This document shows positions 54,793 through 63,899 of a DNA stretch of 64,000 bases, piece by piece. The stretch lies in assembly GCA_028819255.1 (NCBI GenBank), contig JAPPMB010000060.1, positions 42,371 through 106,370 on the forward strand. The letters run 5' to 3'. Each line of letters opens with the position of its first letter. Position 1 is the stretch's first letter. The notes beneath the pieces are model-generated. The model saw nothing but the letters and a program-made list of their open reading frames with translations, was not told where the DNA came from and searched no databases. This stretch comes from Bryobacterales bacterium (GTDB taxonomy: Bacteria > Acidobacteriota > Terriglobia > Bryobacterales > UBA6623). The translations under genes were made by a program, and so were the position numbers.

Positions 54793-55136
54793 GGCACAGC
54801 CCCGCCGTCCCCGACGTGCTCCACGGGACGATAAGCATTGATCGTATCATCAGCGCCTGTACGCTCTCGCAGCGCAGCCGCAACGGCAGCTCGCGCCGAC
54901 AGTCCGGACCGCTCGGCCCTGAGATTCCCAGGCGGAAACGTGATCAGCACCGGCCCTGACCGACCGGAATCCGGCCTCCTCAGCCCCGATCCCGGGGCAG
55001 TCCGGCCGTCCCCGAAGGCCCGTGGATGCGGGCGCAGAAAAAACGACGAAACGCAGAGGCCGGCGGCGGGCGAGGATCAAATGCCCCAGCCGATAGCTCG
55101 AGTCCGTCCAGCCGGCAATCGTCCTGTGCCGGACCG
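54793..55136. other. Spacer without a recognisable gene
   Basis: This 344-base stretch lies between two leftward genes. Only shadow frames are seen. It should hold the promoter of the membrane protein gene, but no clear box was found. Confidence 0.35.
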
Positions 55137-57953
55137 CTAGTCGCCTTCCGGTGCGGATGCGCCTTCTCGAAGCAGGCGGAACAGGCCCGCCGTCTCGCGC
55201 ATCGGAAACTCGTCCAGCAGGCCCTCCGGCATGATCGAGATCTCCGACTCGCGGATGTCGACGATGTTCTCCCGGGCAATTGCCACCGGCCGCTCCAAAT
55301 CGGGAAGCAGGACCGTAATGGTCTGCTCGTTCTCCTCCAGGATCATCGCCGAGTAGACGTCATCCCGTGTCTCGATCCTGTAGGCCGCGTACTGGTCCGA
55401 AATGGTCCGCGACGGCCAGAGCGTCGCTTCGAGCATGTCGCTTCGCGTGAAGCGGTTGGCAATCGACGTCAGGTCCGGACCGTAGTCCTCTCCGAGGTCG
55501 CCGAAACGATGGCACCTTGAGCACGCCGACTCGAAGATCCTGAGGCCCGACTCCTTGGAGGCAAGAGTCGTCATCGGGTCGTACATCATGTACTCGAAGA
55601 TCTCCTGCTGGCTGTACATGTCCGTGCCCCGCTTGCGGGCGAACACGTTCGGCTGCACGTGATTGGGCCGTCGCCGCAGGGCGCGCAGCAGTCTCTCATC
55701 CTCCACCGGCGCGAACTCCGGGACCGCCGCATATGCGGCTTCCCGCTCGTCCACGTCGAAGAACTCCAGCGAGGACTCGAACATTCGGTTGATGAATCCA
55801 GGGAAGCTGGCGCCTCCCCGCCAGTTCCTGGCCTCTTGGAACCATGCGACGAGCTCCTTCTTCTGTCCGGCGGTCCAGCCGTCCTTGACCTCACGCAACG
55901 CGTAGACGTAGTGAATCTGGAGCTTCCGTCTGTCGTCGCCGCCGACAAGCTCGTCCAGGAGCTTCGGAATCGCGTCGGGCCGGTTCGCATATGCCATGGT
56001 CAGGGCGTACTCCCTGTTGAGCCTGTCCTCGGAGGCCGGGAAGCGGGGTGCCACGATGTCGAAAAGCTGGTCGCGCATGGTCTCCCGGCAGCCGCCCTCC
56101 AGCTCCAGGCAGGCGAGATGGAACGCCCGGAGCAGATTCAGCTCGGCCTCTTCGTCGAGCCCCTCCCGTTTCAGCATCGAGAGGCCCTTTTCGAAAATGG
56201 CTTCGAGCTCGATGGGATCGGCCGTCGTCCTTGCCAGCGCAAGCATGCCGGTGGCGGCGGCCTTCGGATTCTCCTCCTCCACCACGAAATCCTTCCAGGC
56301 GTCGCGCGGCGTCGACTCCAAAGCCACACGCCCAGCCCAGCGAACGAACCGGTCCGGATCCTGCAGGAGCGCATAGAGTTCCTCGATCTCGACGAACGCC
56401 GGGTCGCCCATCCGAAGAAGCGCCTCTGCCGCCCGCCTCCGCACAAAGGGGTCGGCGTCCCGCAGCGCGTCGGCGGCGATGCTCTTGGCGCGGTCACTCC
56501 CGTGCTGGCCGACAACGTAGATCGCGGCCGCGCGCAGCGGCGGCTCGTCACTCTGGAACGCAGACCGGATCAGGAGCGCGTCGGGCTTGGGACCGTGGCG
56601 CTGCAATAGGTGGAGCGCCTGGACCCGGTCCGACACATCGGCGGACGCATCCCTGACGAGTGCCTGGAGGCCGGCGGCCCACGCGTCTCCCATTTCCGTC
56701 CTGGCTGACGCGAAGAAGCGGTCGCTGAAAGCAGACAGCGGCTGCGGCTGGCGGACGATGGAGAAGATTCCCGATTCAGGGCGGCGCCCGCGGTTGGCCC
56801 GGTATCCCTTGTAATCGACCCGGAAGAACCCTCCTTGCGTCATTCGGCCCCCCGTCGTGAAGTAGACGAGTCCGTCGGGCCCGACCTCCAGATCCGTGAC
56901 GTTCAGCGGCTCGCCGTAGATGAAGTCGGTGGAGGACCCGTCCAGCTCGTACGTCGCGCCGGCCCGCCTGAACCTCGAGAGGACAACCCGGCCGCGCGAC
57001 CAGTCGCCCTGCAGGAACGCGTCATAGTACTCCTCCGGGTAGGCGTGGCTCTGGTAGAAATCCACGCCGACCGGAGATCCTCGGCCCAGATCCTCGATCG
57101 GCGGCAGGGAGTCCAGGTAGTAGGCGGGAAACTTGCCCGAACCCGTCCGCCAGCCGTAGTCGGCGCCCGGAACGCCGTGGACGGAACGCACTTCGCGGTA
57201 CCAGGGCAGGTCGAGGTCCCACTCCATGTCGGAGTCGAACGTGAAGACCTCGCCTTCGCGGTTGTAGGCATGGTTGTAGGCATTGCGGAACCCTCCGAAC
57301 TGCAGGGAGAAGCTGTCCCCCTCGATGCGGAACAGGGCTCCGCCCGGAGCCATCCGTCCGACGGCGTGGCCGCGGGAATCCATGTACCGCTTCAGCAGCT
57401 GGGATTCCCGGTATCCCCGGAGCGGCGAGTCCGTGGCGATACGTTCGGCGGGGACGAAGGTGTGATTCCCCAGCAGCACCGTGATCGAGCCGTCGGGAGC
57501 GCGTCGAATGTCGTGCGGCCCGTGCTCTCCAATCCGCCCCGTGTACCGCACGAGGGTCTCCCGCGAGTCGGCCTCGCCGTCTCCGTCCAGGTCGGGGAGC
57601 CGGAAGAGGTAGGCGCCCCCGTCGTCGGGATTGGTGCAGTTCGCATAGAGCGTGGGGCCGTCGAAGAAGATCCCCTGGCAGTTCTCGACCCGGTCGCTCA
57701 CGACCTGCTCGGATTCGAAGAAGCCGTCTCCGTCGTGGTCCAGCAGCCGAACGGGATGGCTGCGCTCCTTCGAGACAACAGGCCTTCCCTGCGCGTCGAA
57801 CGTCATCTGGATCAGGGAACCGACTTGGTCGGCGTCTGCGACGGCTTCCACGACGAATCCCGGGGGGACGCGGTACGGGCCGTCGAGCACGGGATCTGCG
57901 AACTGACAGCCGACGGCAACGAGGACCGGCAGAATGCAGGCAGTGATTCTCAT
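55137..57953 (-). CDS. PVC-type propeller-HEAT-cytochrome c lipoprotein
   Basis: 938 residues. The ATG at 57953 gives MRITACILPVLVAVGC, with lipobox AVGC. The N-terminal half is a beta-propeller like membrane-bound dehydrogenases (PPGFVVEAVADADQVGSLIQ, NCQGIFFDGPTLYANCTN, TVLLGNHTFVPAERI, GADYGWRTGSGKFPAYYLDS). A HEAT-repeat region follows at about residues 450-600 (PLRAAAIYVVGQHG, DPFVRRRAAEALLRMGD). Near the C-terminus there is a cytochrome c site, ESACSRCHRFGDLGEDYGPD, with the usual IL-type tail. It is probably a periplasmic sugar- or alcohol-oxidising-like protein passing electrons to cytochrome; the substrate is unknown. Confidence 0.88.
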   Translation of the reverse strand: MRITACILPVLVAVGCQFADPVLDGPYRVPPGFVVEAVADADQVGSLIQMTFDAQGRPVVSKERSHPVRLLDHDGDGFFESEQVVSDRVENCQGIFFDGPTLYANCTNPDDGGAYLFRLPDLDGDGEADSRETLVRYTGRIGEHGPHDIRRAPDGSITVLLGNHTFVPAERIATDSPLRGYRESQLLKRYMDSRGHAVGRMAPGGALFRIEGDSFSLQFGGFRNAYNHAYNREGEVFTFDSDMEWDLDLPWYREVRSVHGVPGADYGWRTGSGKFPAYYLDSLPPIEDLGRGSPVGVDFYQSHAYPEEYYDAFLQGDWSRGRVVLSRFRRAGATYELDGSSTDFIYGEPLNVTDLEVGPDGLVYFTTGGRMTQGGFFRVDYKGYRANRGRRPESGIFSIVRQPQPLSAFSDRFFASARTEMGDAWAAGLQALVRDASADVSDRVQALHLLQRHGPKPDALLIRSAFQSDEPPLRAAAIYVVGQHGSDRAKSIAADALRDADPFVRRRAAEALLRMGDPAFVEIEELYALLQDPDRFVRWAGRVALESTPRDAWKDFVVEEENPKAAATGMLALARTTADPIELEAIFEKGLSMLKREGLDEEAELNLLRAFHLACLELEGGCRETMRDQLFDIVAPRFPASEDRLNREYALTMAYANRPDAIPKLLDELVGGDDRRKLQIHYVYALREVKDGWTAGQKKELVAWFQEARNWRGGASFPGFINRMFESSLEFFDVDEREAAYAAVPEFAPVEDERLLRALRRRPNHVQPNVFARKRGTDMYSQQEIFEYMMYDPMTTLASKESGLRIFESACSRCHRFGDLGEDYGPDLTSIANRFTRSDMLEATLWPSRTISDQYAAYRIETRDDVYSAMILEENEQTITVLLPDLERPVAIARENIVDIRESEISIMPEGLLDEFPMRETAGLFRLLREGASAPEGD

Positions 57954-58041
57954 GGACGTGGTCGATTCTAGCGAGTCGCCCCGGGATTGCCGGAAAGGGG
58001 TGGAAACTGCCCTCAGGCGGCTTGCCGCCCAGCCCGGGCGC

Positions 58042-58076
58042 AAAGGAAAACGGGCTCCGGCGAGCGCCGGAGCCCG
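58042..58076 (-). terminator. Intrinsic terminator downstream of the TonB receptor gene
   Basis: A perfect 11-bp stem, CGGGCTCCGGC (58051-58061) with its complement at 58066-58076, has a 4-base loop. On the minus strand it is followed by TTTTCCTTTG. It lies 29 bases after the stop of the receptor gene (58105) and separates it from the cytochrome lipoprotein gene. Confidence 0.85.
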
Positions 58077-58104
58077 TCGCGGATAGAGCCGCCTCAGGTC
58101 CGGA

Positions 58105-61100
58105 TCAGAAGGTGATCCGGAGCCCCATCTGCATGATGCGGCGGCTGTTGGGCAGAACGCCGGTCACCAAGCCGAAGTTGCCGCTGTTCAAAGCGCCGTT
58201 CGGGAGCAGGAAGGTCGGCGTGTTGGTGAAGTCGTAGGCCTCCCAGCGGAACTGCGCCCGCCAGCGCTCGCCCCAGTAGAAGTTCTTCGCCAGCATGAGG
58301 TCGAAGTTCAGCCTCCAAGGGCCGCGGATGCCCGGCAGGTTCCGGGAAGCGTTGCCCAGAGTAAACTGCGCCGGCTCTTCAAATGCCGCCTCGTTCAACC
58401 ACTGGAGTCCGATCACTCCCTCGGCTGGCTGGCCTTGGTTCGGCGACTTGGCCGACACGCCCGTAAGGTTGGGCCGAAGGATCAGACCGGGCGCGTTGTC
58501 ACCACGGATGTCCCCGCCGCCCTGGACGGCCAAGCCAACGTAGCCCCCGCTTCGGAGGGTCCCAACGGTTGAGAGTTGCCAGCCTCCTGCGACGGCGTTC
58601 AGCACCGGGTGCCAGCTATCGCCCCACCTGCGGCCCTTCCCGAACGGCAGGTCGTAGATCGGCGCCAGCACGATGCGGTGCGGCAGTCGGTTCCCGGAGC
58701 TCGACCGCTCGTTCCTCAGGTCGTAGATGTTCTGGGGATAGTAGTTCGTTCCGAACGCGTCGCCGTTGCCGATGAACCGGATGTTGTCAATCCACTGCGT
58801 GTGCGTATAGGCGACTGTCCATCCCAGGCCGTTCTGGAATCGCTTTTCCGACTTGAATGTTCCGGCGTAGTAGTTCGAGATCCCCCAGTTCGGCGAAAAG
58901 AGCTGGATCTGGTCCTGGGTCCCCGCGAGGGCAACCCACGGCCTGAAGCTCTCGAGGTTTGCGCCCGGGGCGTTGGCGGCCGCCAGGTCCTCCGGACGGA
59001 TGTGGTTGATGTTGATGTTGTTCCACGACTGGTGCCGCGCCAGGGCCCCGATGAACCCGAAGTCCCAGAGGATGCCCTTCCAGCGCGTCTGCAGCGTGAG
59101 GTTGAAGTTCTGCGAATAGGGAAGCTCGCGAGCCTGATCCCAGAACTGGATGGTCGACGTGGCGAATCGCGTCCCCTGAGCACCGAACCCGCCATGAAGC
59201 TCCGATTCCGGGATGGCATCAAGAGCTCCCGCGGGGACGCCGTCCCGCAAGTATGTGTTCATGCCGCCGCGACGCCGGAAGATGTTGTCGAAACCGGCCC
59301 GCCCCGGCTGAATCGAATTGCGGTCGTACGGATTCCCAAAAAAGATCCCGAACCCGCCACGCAAGACAAGCGAACCCTCGCTGTTGAGCCGGTACGCGAA
59401 CCCGAACCGCGGTGCAAAATTGTTCCAGTCCCACTGCCAGAGATACTTGCCGGTCCCGTCGCGATTCGGAAAGAGAACTTTGCCGATGGCGCCCTCGGGG
59501 ATTCCGTTCTGGCCGGCCAGAGGATGCGGGCAGTACTGACAGAAGCCGTTCATGCGGCCCCCGACCTCGTAAACTGGCGTCTCGGTCTCGTAGCGCATCC
59601 CGATGTTGAGGGTCAGCCGGTCCGTTACCCTCCAGTCGTCCTGGAAGTACCCCGAGTAGTACTTGATCCGCTTGCCGATCCCCGCCGCGACCCGGGTGTC
59701 CAGGTTCCAGACGTGGCCCAGCATGAAGTCGGCGAACGCGATGCCGGTGTTGTTGTTGCGACCTCCCCCGGCGAGAGGCCACAGACCGGTGAAGTGCCCG
59801 GTTGACCGCCAGTGGCCTGACGGCTGCGGACGGCTCACCTCGTTGCCCTGGTAGGACGTGTACTTGCCCCCGAACTTGAACGTGTGGTTTCCAGCGATTC
59901 TCGTGAAGTTCGCCTCGTAGTCGAAGTTCGTGAAAACCGCGATGCGATTGGCATTGCCGGCCGCGCCGATTCCGGTCATGGGCACTCCGCGGCCGCCCGC
60001 GAAGTTGAACCTCGGGAAGACCTCGCCGCCCTTTTCCAGTCCGGGCAGCCCGAAGTGGTCGGCGTAGTTCGTGTCGCAGCAGTCGCCCGACTTCCTGTCG
60101 ATGAAGACCCTGTTGAACCCGACAATCGTCGTCATGAAAAACGAGGGATTGAAAGTGTAGGTGTTGCTCAGGCCCCAGTTCTGGCGGCGGTTGAGGATCT
60201 CCAGGCCATTGGGATCCGCCACGCCGTAACCTTGCGTGTAGCCGGTCAGCGTGTCGTCAGGCTCGGTCAGGATCATTCGGACGAAGGAGCGCCACTTGGT
60301 CGTGAAGCTGTGGTCGACCTTGAAAGTGTGGTAGTCGCGGTTCCGGAACACATTGACGGACTCGCGCCAGTTGCCCGACAGGTTGTTCAGGTTGTTCGGG
60401 GTCCTGTTCGGGTTTGGCAGGTAGCCCGCAGCCTTGACTGCAACCGGGTCCAGGCGGTCCATCGGGATCACGTTGTTCGGGAACGGCGTTGAGCCGCGGG
60501 GTCTTCTGAATGATCCCCCTTGCCTCGTCAGCGGATCATGGACCGGGACCAGCACCGCGTTTCCGCCGCGATTCTGCGTTCCGCGTGAGAAGTCCCCGGT
60601 GCGGAACTCGGGCAGTCCGACGCTGCGCGTGCGAATCGCTCCAACGCTCTGGCGATAGATGTCCGGGTTGTAGAAGAAGAATGTCTTGTTCCTGACGATG
60701 GGCCCGCCGATCGAGGCGCCGCCATTGTTCCTCCGGAGCTTGGGCTTGGAGTCCTGGTTCCAACCCGCGGCATCGAGAGCGTCGTTGCGGACGTAGTGGT
60801 AGATGCTTCCGCGCCACTCATTGGTTCCGCTCTTGGTGAGAGCCTGAACCACACCAGCCGAACTCCTGCCGTATTCGGCGCCCATCGAGTTCACCTCGAC
60901 CTTGAACTCCTGCATCGAGTCCACAGGGGGCGCCATCTCGATGTTCTGCACACCCAGGCCGCCCCTGGTGTTGTTGACGCCGTCGATGAACGAGCCAGAT
61001 GAGCGCGTCCGGCCGCCGCCAATCGAAATGTACCCGTTCCGCTCGGAGCGTAACGCGCCCGGCACCAGATTGACGAGGTTGAAGATGTCCCGGTCGGGGA

Positions 61101-61554
61101 GCGGCAGTTCCTGGATCTGTTCCACTTGAACCGTCGAGCCAACTGATCCGGAGGTGGTCTGGACTTGCAGCTGCGCGGCCGAGACCTCCACGACTTCCGT
61201 GACCGCACCGACTTCGAGCGCGAACGACTGAGAAATCTCGGATGCCACGTTGAGTCGCAGACCATTCACTTCAACTCGCTTGAATCCATCCGCTTCGGCC
61301 GCGATGTTGTATTGGCCGGGAGGCACGTTGGGCACGAGATAGGTGCCGCTGATTCCGGTCTCGGCGTTCAGTTCAACCCCGGTTTCGGCATTGACGATTG
61401 AGATCTGCGCCCCGGGTATCACCGCGCCGGTCGCGTCGGTTACCGTCCCATTGATCGTGCCGACCGCGATCTGGCCCCAAGCCAGCGTGGGCACGAACAG
61501 AGCGAAGATCCAGAGCAGGAAGCGCACAGCGCGAGGTTCTGAGCAATTTGACAT
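58105..61554 (-). CDS. TonB-dependent receptor, Oar-like with carboxypeptidase-regulatory domain
   Basis: 1149 residues. The ATG at 61554 gives MSNCSEPRAVRFLLWIFALF then PTLAWGQ, a signal peptide. The carboxypeptidase-regulatory domain (GTINGTVTDATGAVIPGAQI) covers about residues 33-115. The plug (LPLPDRDIFNLVNLVPGALR, YISIGGGRTRSSGSFIDGVN) and a very long barrel follow. It ends MQMGLRITF, with the terminal Phe. It is about 70 residues longer than the receptor at 38377 and differs in its loops. It has its own promoter (61694-61723) and terminator (58042-58076), so it is a single-gene unit. Confidence 0.92.
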   Translation of the reverse strand: MSNCSEPRAVRFLLWIFALFVPTLAWGQIAVGTINGTVTDATGAVIPGAQISIVNAETGVELNAETGISGTYLVPNVPPGQYNIAAEADGFKRVEVNGLRLNVASEISQSFALEVGAVTEVVEVSAAQLQVQTTSGSVGSTVQVEQIQELPLPDRDIFNLVNLVPGALRSERNGYISIGGGRTRSSGSFIDGVNNTRGGLGVQNIEMAPPVDSMQEFKVEVNSMGAEYGRSSAGVVQALTKSGTNEWRGSIYHYVRNDALDAAGWNQDSKPKLRRNNGGASIGGPIVRNKTFFFYNPDIYRQSVGAIRTRSVGLPEFRTGDFSRGTQNRGGNAVLVPVHDPLTRQGGSFRRPRGSTPFPNNVIPMDRLDPVAVKAAGYLPNPNRTPNNLNNLSGNWRESVNVFRNRDYHTFKVDHSFTTKWRSFVRMILTEPDDTLTGYTQGYGVADPNGLEILNRRQNWGLSNTYTFNPSFFMTTIVGFNRVFIDRKSGDCCDTNYADHFGLPGLEKGGEVFPRFNFAGGRGVPMTGIGAAGNANRIAVFTNFDYEANFTRIAGNHTFKFGGKYTSYQGNEVSRPQPSGHWRSTGHFTGLWPLAGGGRNNNTGIAFADFMLGHVWNLDTRVAAGIGKRIKYYSGYFQDDWRVTDRLTLNIGMRYETETPVYEVGGRMNGFCQYCPHPLAGQNGIPEGAIGKVLFPNRDGTGKYLWQWDWNNFAPRFGFAYRLNSEGSLVLRGGFGIFFGNPYDRNSIQPGRAGFDNIFRRRGGMNTYLRDGVPAGALDAIPESELHGGFGAQGTRFATSTIQFWDQARELPYSQNFNLTLQTRWKGILWDFGFIGALARHQSWNNININHIRPEDLAAANAPGANLESFRPWVALAGTQDQIQLFSPNWGISNYYAGTFKSEKRFQNGLGWTVAYTHTQWIDNIRFIGNGDAFGTNYYPQNIYDLRNERSSSGNRLPHRIVLAPIYDLPFGKGRRWGDSWHPVLNAVAGGWQLSTVGTLRSGGYVGLAVQGGGDIRGDNAPGLILRPNLTGVSAKSPNQGQPAEGVIGLQWLNEAAFEEPAQFTLGNASRNLPGIRGPWRLNFDLMLAKNFYWGERWRAQFRWEAYDFTNTPTFLLPNGALNSGNFGLVTGVLPNSRRIMQMGLRITF

Positions 61555-61693
61555 GCTACCTAGTCCTTTCCCATCGGCTAATGGCAAATGAAGCGAATCG
61601 AACCGGACCGGTGCTCCAACCTGAGCGGCTGGACGGAACCCCACGGCCTACGCTCCTACCCACCAGAAGCGCTAAACAGTACCCAAGAGACCG

Positions 61694-61754
61694 ATTCTAG
61701 ATTCCTCTGGACTGCCCTGTCAATCTCCATCAGTCAAGCTGTCAAGCGTCAAGC
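61694..61754 (-). promoter_or_regulatory. Promoter of the second TonB receptor gene with tandem TTGAC repeats
   Basis: On the minus strand, TTGACA (61718-61723) and TAGAAT (61694-61699) are separated by 18 bases. Directly upstream are three copies of GCTTGAC (plus-strand GTCAAGC at 61733-61739, 61741-61747 and 61748-61754), spaced 7-8 bases apart. They are placed where an activator or repressor would bind. The leader is about 135 bases, as for the other receptor gene. The remaining bases to 61985 show no gene. Confidence 0.6.
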
Positions 61755-61985
61755 AGGTGGACGCACACACGGTTCTGATGGATGCCGCTGTGCAGCGTGA
61801 TTGAGCTGCTGTGCGGTCGCGGTCCCCTGCACTCGCAGGTCCGGACCCCAGGAATCGCTACTCCGGGCTGGCCTGCCGGCGCACGCCGTCCGTGCTCGCA
61901 TGCGATGCTTCGGGATCGGGCACACGCCCAGCAGGCGCGGCGAGCGAGGCCGCCGGAAAAGGTAGCGTGCCGGCCTCTACCGGAT

Positions 61986-62456
61986 TCATGAGTGTGTCAC
62001 CTTTTTCCAGCTGCCGTGCGGAAGGGGGTGCCGGCCCGGATCGGCCGAGACATATGCCCATGCGGTCTCCTGCGTGCCGTCATCGCACGTGACCTCCGTC
62101 AGTACGCGCAGATAGAGCGAGCGGTCTCTGTGCCGTGGGTCGAAACCCTCCAGCCGGTCAAGCCGTTCCAGTACATCCCTGCGGAAGCGGTCGAACGTGT
62201 ACAGTTCGCCTTCGACTCTGCTCCAGCCGCCGGCTGGCTCGATGCTGTACGACTGTCCGCATAGGTCGGCGTCGGCTTCCAGCTGGGCGGTCCCGTGCTG
62301 CAGTACGTACTCCTGCGGGATGTCCATGTACGGAAATCCCGGCCCCATGCTGAGCCGGCCGGCAGCCGTCGCAGGACGCACCTGCGAGAAGCGGCCTGCG
62401 ATCAGGCTGTGATTGGGCTCGTCGCGCATCAGGGTTCCGTAGACGAAAACGTTCAT
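61986..62456 (-). CDS. Gamma-glutamylcyclotransferase-like (AIG2/GGCT) protein
   Basis: 156 residues from the ATG at 62456 (MNVFVYGTLMRDEPNHSL), with the family's N-terminal FVYGTLM turn. The acidic region VLERLDRLEGFDPRHRDRSL YL-type carries the likely catalytic Glu. Members cleave gamma-glutamyl amines or peptides to 5-oxoproline; the substrate here is not known. It is leftward, 83 bases from ctaA. Confidence 0.85.
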   Translation of the reverse strand: MNVFVYGTLMRDEPNHSLIAGRFSQVRPATAAGRLSMGPGFPYMDIPQEYVLQHGTAQLEADADLCGQSYSIEPAGGWSRVEGELYTFDRFRRDVLERLDRLEGFDPRHRDRSLYLRVLTEVTCDDGTQETAWAYVSADPGRHPLPHGSWKKVTHS

Positions 62457-62539
62457 TGCCTGCATGTCCACCATGCTAGACGTGCTGGTTCGGCAACCCC
62501 ATCAGTCCTCCGCTGGCCGCAGTTCTCGGGAACGCCATC

Positions 62540-63457
62540 TCACGCACGCAGGACTGCCCCTCGCGGCGCCAGCGAGGCGGCTGCAAGAATCAGCGCGATC
62601 CAGACCGCATGCGCTGCGAGCAAGTGGACGATCTGGACCCACGCCGGCGCAGAGAGCGCAATGCTGAGAAAGCCCACTGAGACCTGGGCGGCGACAAGAT
62701 ACATCGCGGCTTTCGCCCAGACGTTGCGGTCCGCCTCCGGACCGAGCAGCCAGAGCAGGTAGCCGGCGGCCGCCAGCGCCAGCGCGGGGTGCAGCACGCG
62801 CAGCCTCACGAGGAAATGGTTCCCCGCCGACAGATCGCTGCCAACCTCGGCGAGCAGGCCCGGTCCGATCGAGACCTCGCGGGGAAACAGGGTGTCCCCC
62901 AGCGCCGTGACGGCGCCGGTGGCCGATGTCGCAACGACCGCCACGATGCCGAAGGCGAACACGGCCCGCCGTCTGGACAGGAAGCTGATAGGTCCCGGCC
63001 GCGAGGAACGCCAGGCCGCCAGGGAGGCGAACGCGGTCAGGGCGAGCGTGTTCGCGAGGTGCAGCGCGATGACCACTGCCCGGGCAACCGAGTCGTCGTC
63101 TCCCACCAGCTCCCCAAGCACCAGACCCGCCCCGATCGCCCCCTCGATGAGGATGAAGACCACTGTCAGCGCAACGGCTCGCGTGACGGTGCCGGTACCG
63201 TGCAGCCTCCAGGCCCAGCCGAGGAGCCCTAGACCCAGCAGCCCGCACAGCCCGCTCGTCACGCGATGCGTGAACTCCACCAGCGTCGCGGTCGAGGGAG
63301 ACGCGGGCACGATGTCGCCATGGCAAGTCGGCCAGTTGCTTCCGCAGCCGTCCCCCGAGTGGCTGATGCGGACGTACGCACCGAACAGAATGACGGCGAC
63401 CAGGTACGCCACGAACAGCCAGGCCGCCAGGGTGAATCGCAAGTTCCTGCCGGACAA
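62540..63457 (-). CDS. ctaA: Heme A synthase (COX15/CtaA)
   Basis: 305 residues with eight membrane segments. Heme-ligand histidines are seen in VEFTHRVTSG, ALHLANTLAL, RVLHPALAL and QIVHLLAAHAVW. The paired cysteines GCGSNWPTCHG in the first outside loop match the CtaA Cys pair. It converts heme O to heme A for aa3-type oxidases, implying aerobic respiration. The start is a TTG at 63457, 4 bases after the stop of the upstream pyruvate carboxylase gene. Confidence 0.9.
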   Translation of the reverse strand: MSGRNLRFTLAAWLFVAYLVAVILFGAYVRISHSGDGCGSNWPTCHGDIVPASPSTATLVEFTHRVTSGLCGLLGLGLLGWAWRLHGTGTVTRAVALTVVFILIEGAIGAGLVLGELVGDDDSVARAVVIALHLANTLALTAFASLAAWRSSRPGPISFLSRRRAVFAFGIVAVVATSATGAVTALGDTLFPREVSIGPGLLAEVGSDLSAGNHFLVRLRVLHPALALAAAGYLLWLLGPEADRNVWAKAAMYLVAAQVSVGFLSIALSAPAWVQIVHLLAAHAVWIALILAAASLAPRGAVLRA

Positions 63458-63461
63458 GCCG

Positions 63462-63899
63462 CTAGGACCCCAGAACCACGAGCAGATCCTTGGACTGCAC
63501 CTGGCTGCCGGCCTCGACGAGGACTTCCCGGATCCTCCCGGGCTCGGGCGCGTAGATCGTGCTCTGCATCTTCATCGCCTCGAGGGTGAGGAGCTTCGCG
63601 TTCGTCTCCACCTCGTCCCCAGGCGCGACGAACAGCCCGGTCACCAGCCCCGGGGTCGGAGCGCCGATGTGGTTCGGGTTGCCGCTGCTCGCCTTTCGCG
63701 CGGGCCTGTCAGCCTGAAGCGAGCGGTCGCGGACCCGGACCTCGCGGGGCTGTCCGTTCAGCTCGAAGAACACTGTCCTTGTGCCGTTCGGCTGCGGCTC
63801 GCCGAGCGCGAGGAACTTGACGATCAGGCGCTTGCCGGGCTCGATGTCGAACAGGCACTCCTCATCCCTTTGCAGGCCGAAGAAGAAGACCGTCGTGGG
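63462..63899 (-). CDS. pyc: Pyruvate carboxylase, C-terminal part (partial, broken at its upstream side)
   Basis: The last 146 residues or so of pyruvate carboxylase, read leftward. TTVFFFGLQRDEECLFDIEP and KRLIVKFLALGEP (carboxylase C-terminal region) are followed by TRTVFFELNGQPREVRVRDR. A linker leads to the biotinyl domain with the biotin site TLEAMKMQS, whose Lys carries biotin. The enzyme makes oxaloacetate from pyruvate. Upstream of about 63899 the frame stays open to 63956, but the sequence (GRPPP and before) no longer matches the family, which should read YG..LPT here. The break coincides with a run of nine G (63897-63905). Confidence 0.85.
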   Translation of the reverse strand, partial: PTTVFFFGLQRDEECLFDIEPGKRLIVKFLALGEPQPNGTRTVFFELNGQPREVRVRDRSLQADRPARKASSGNPNHIGAPTPGLVTGLFVAPGDEVETNAKLLTLEAMKMQSTIYAPEPGRIREVLVEAGSQVQSKDLLVVLGS

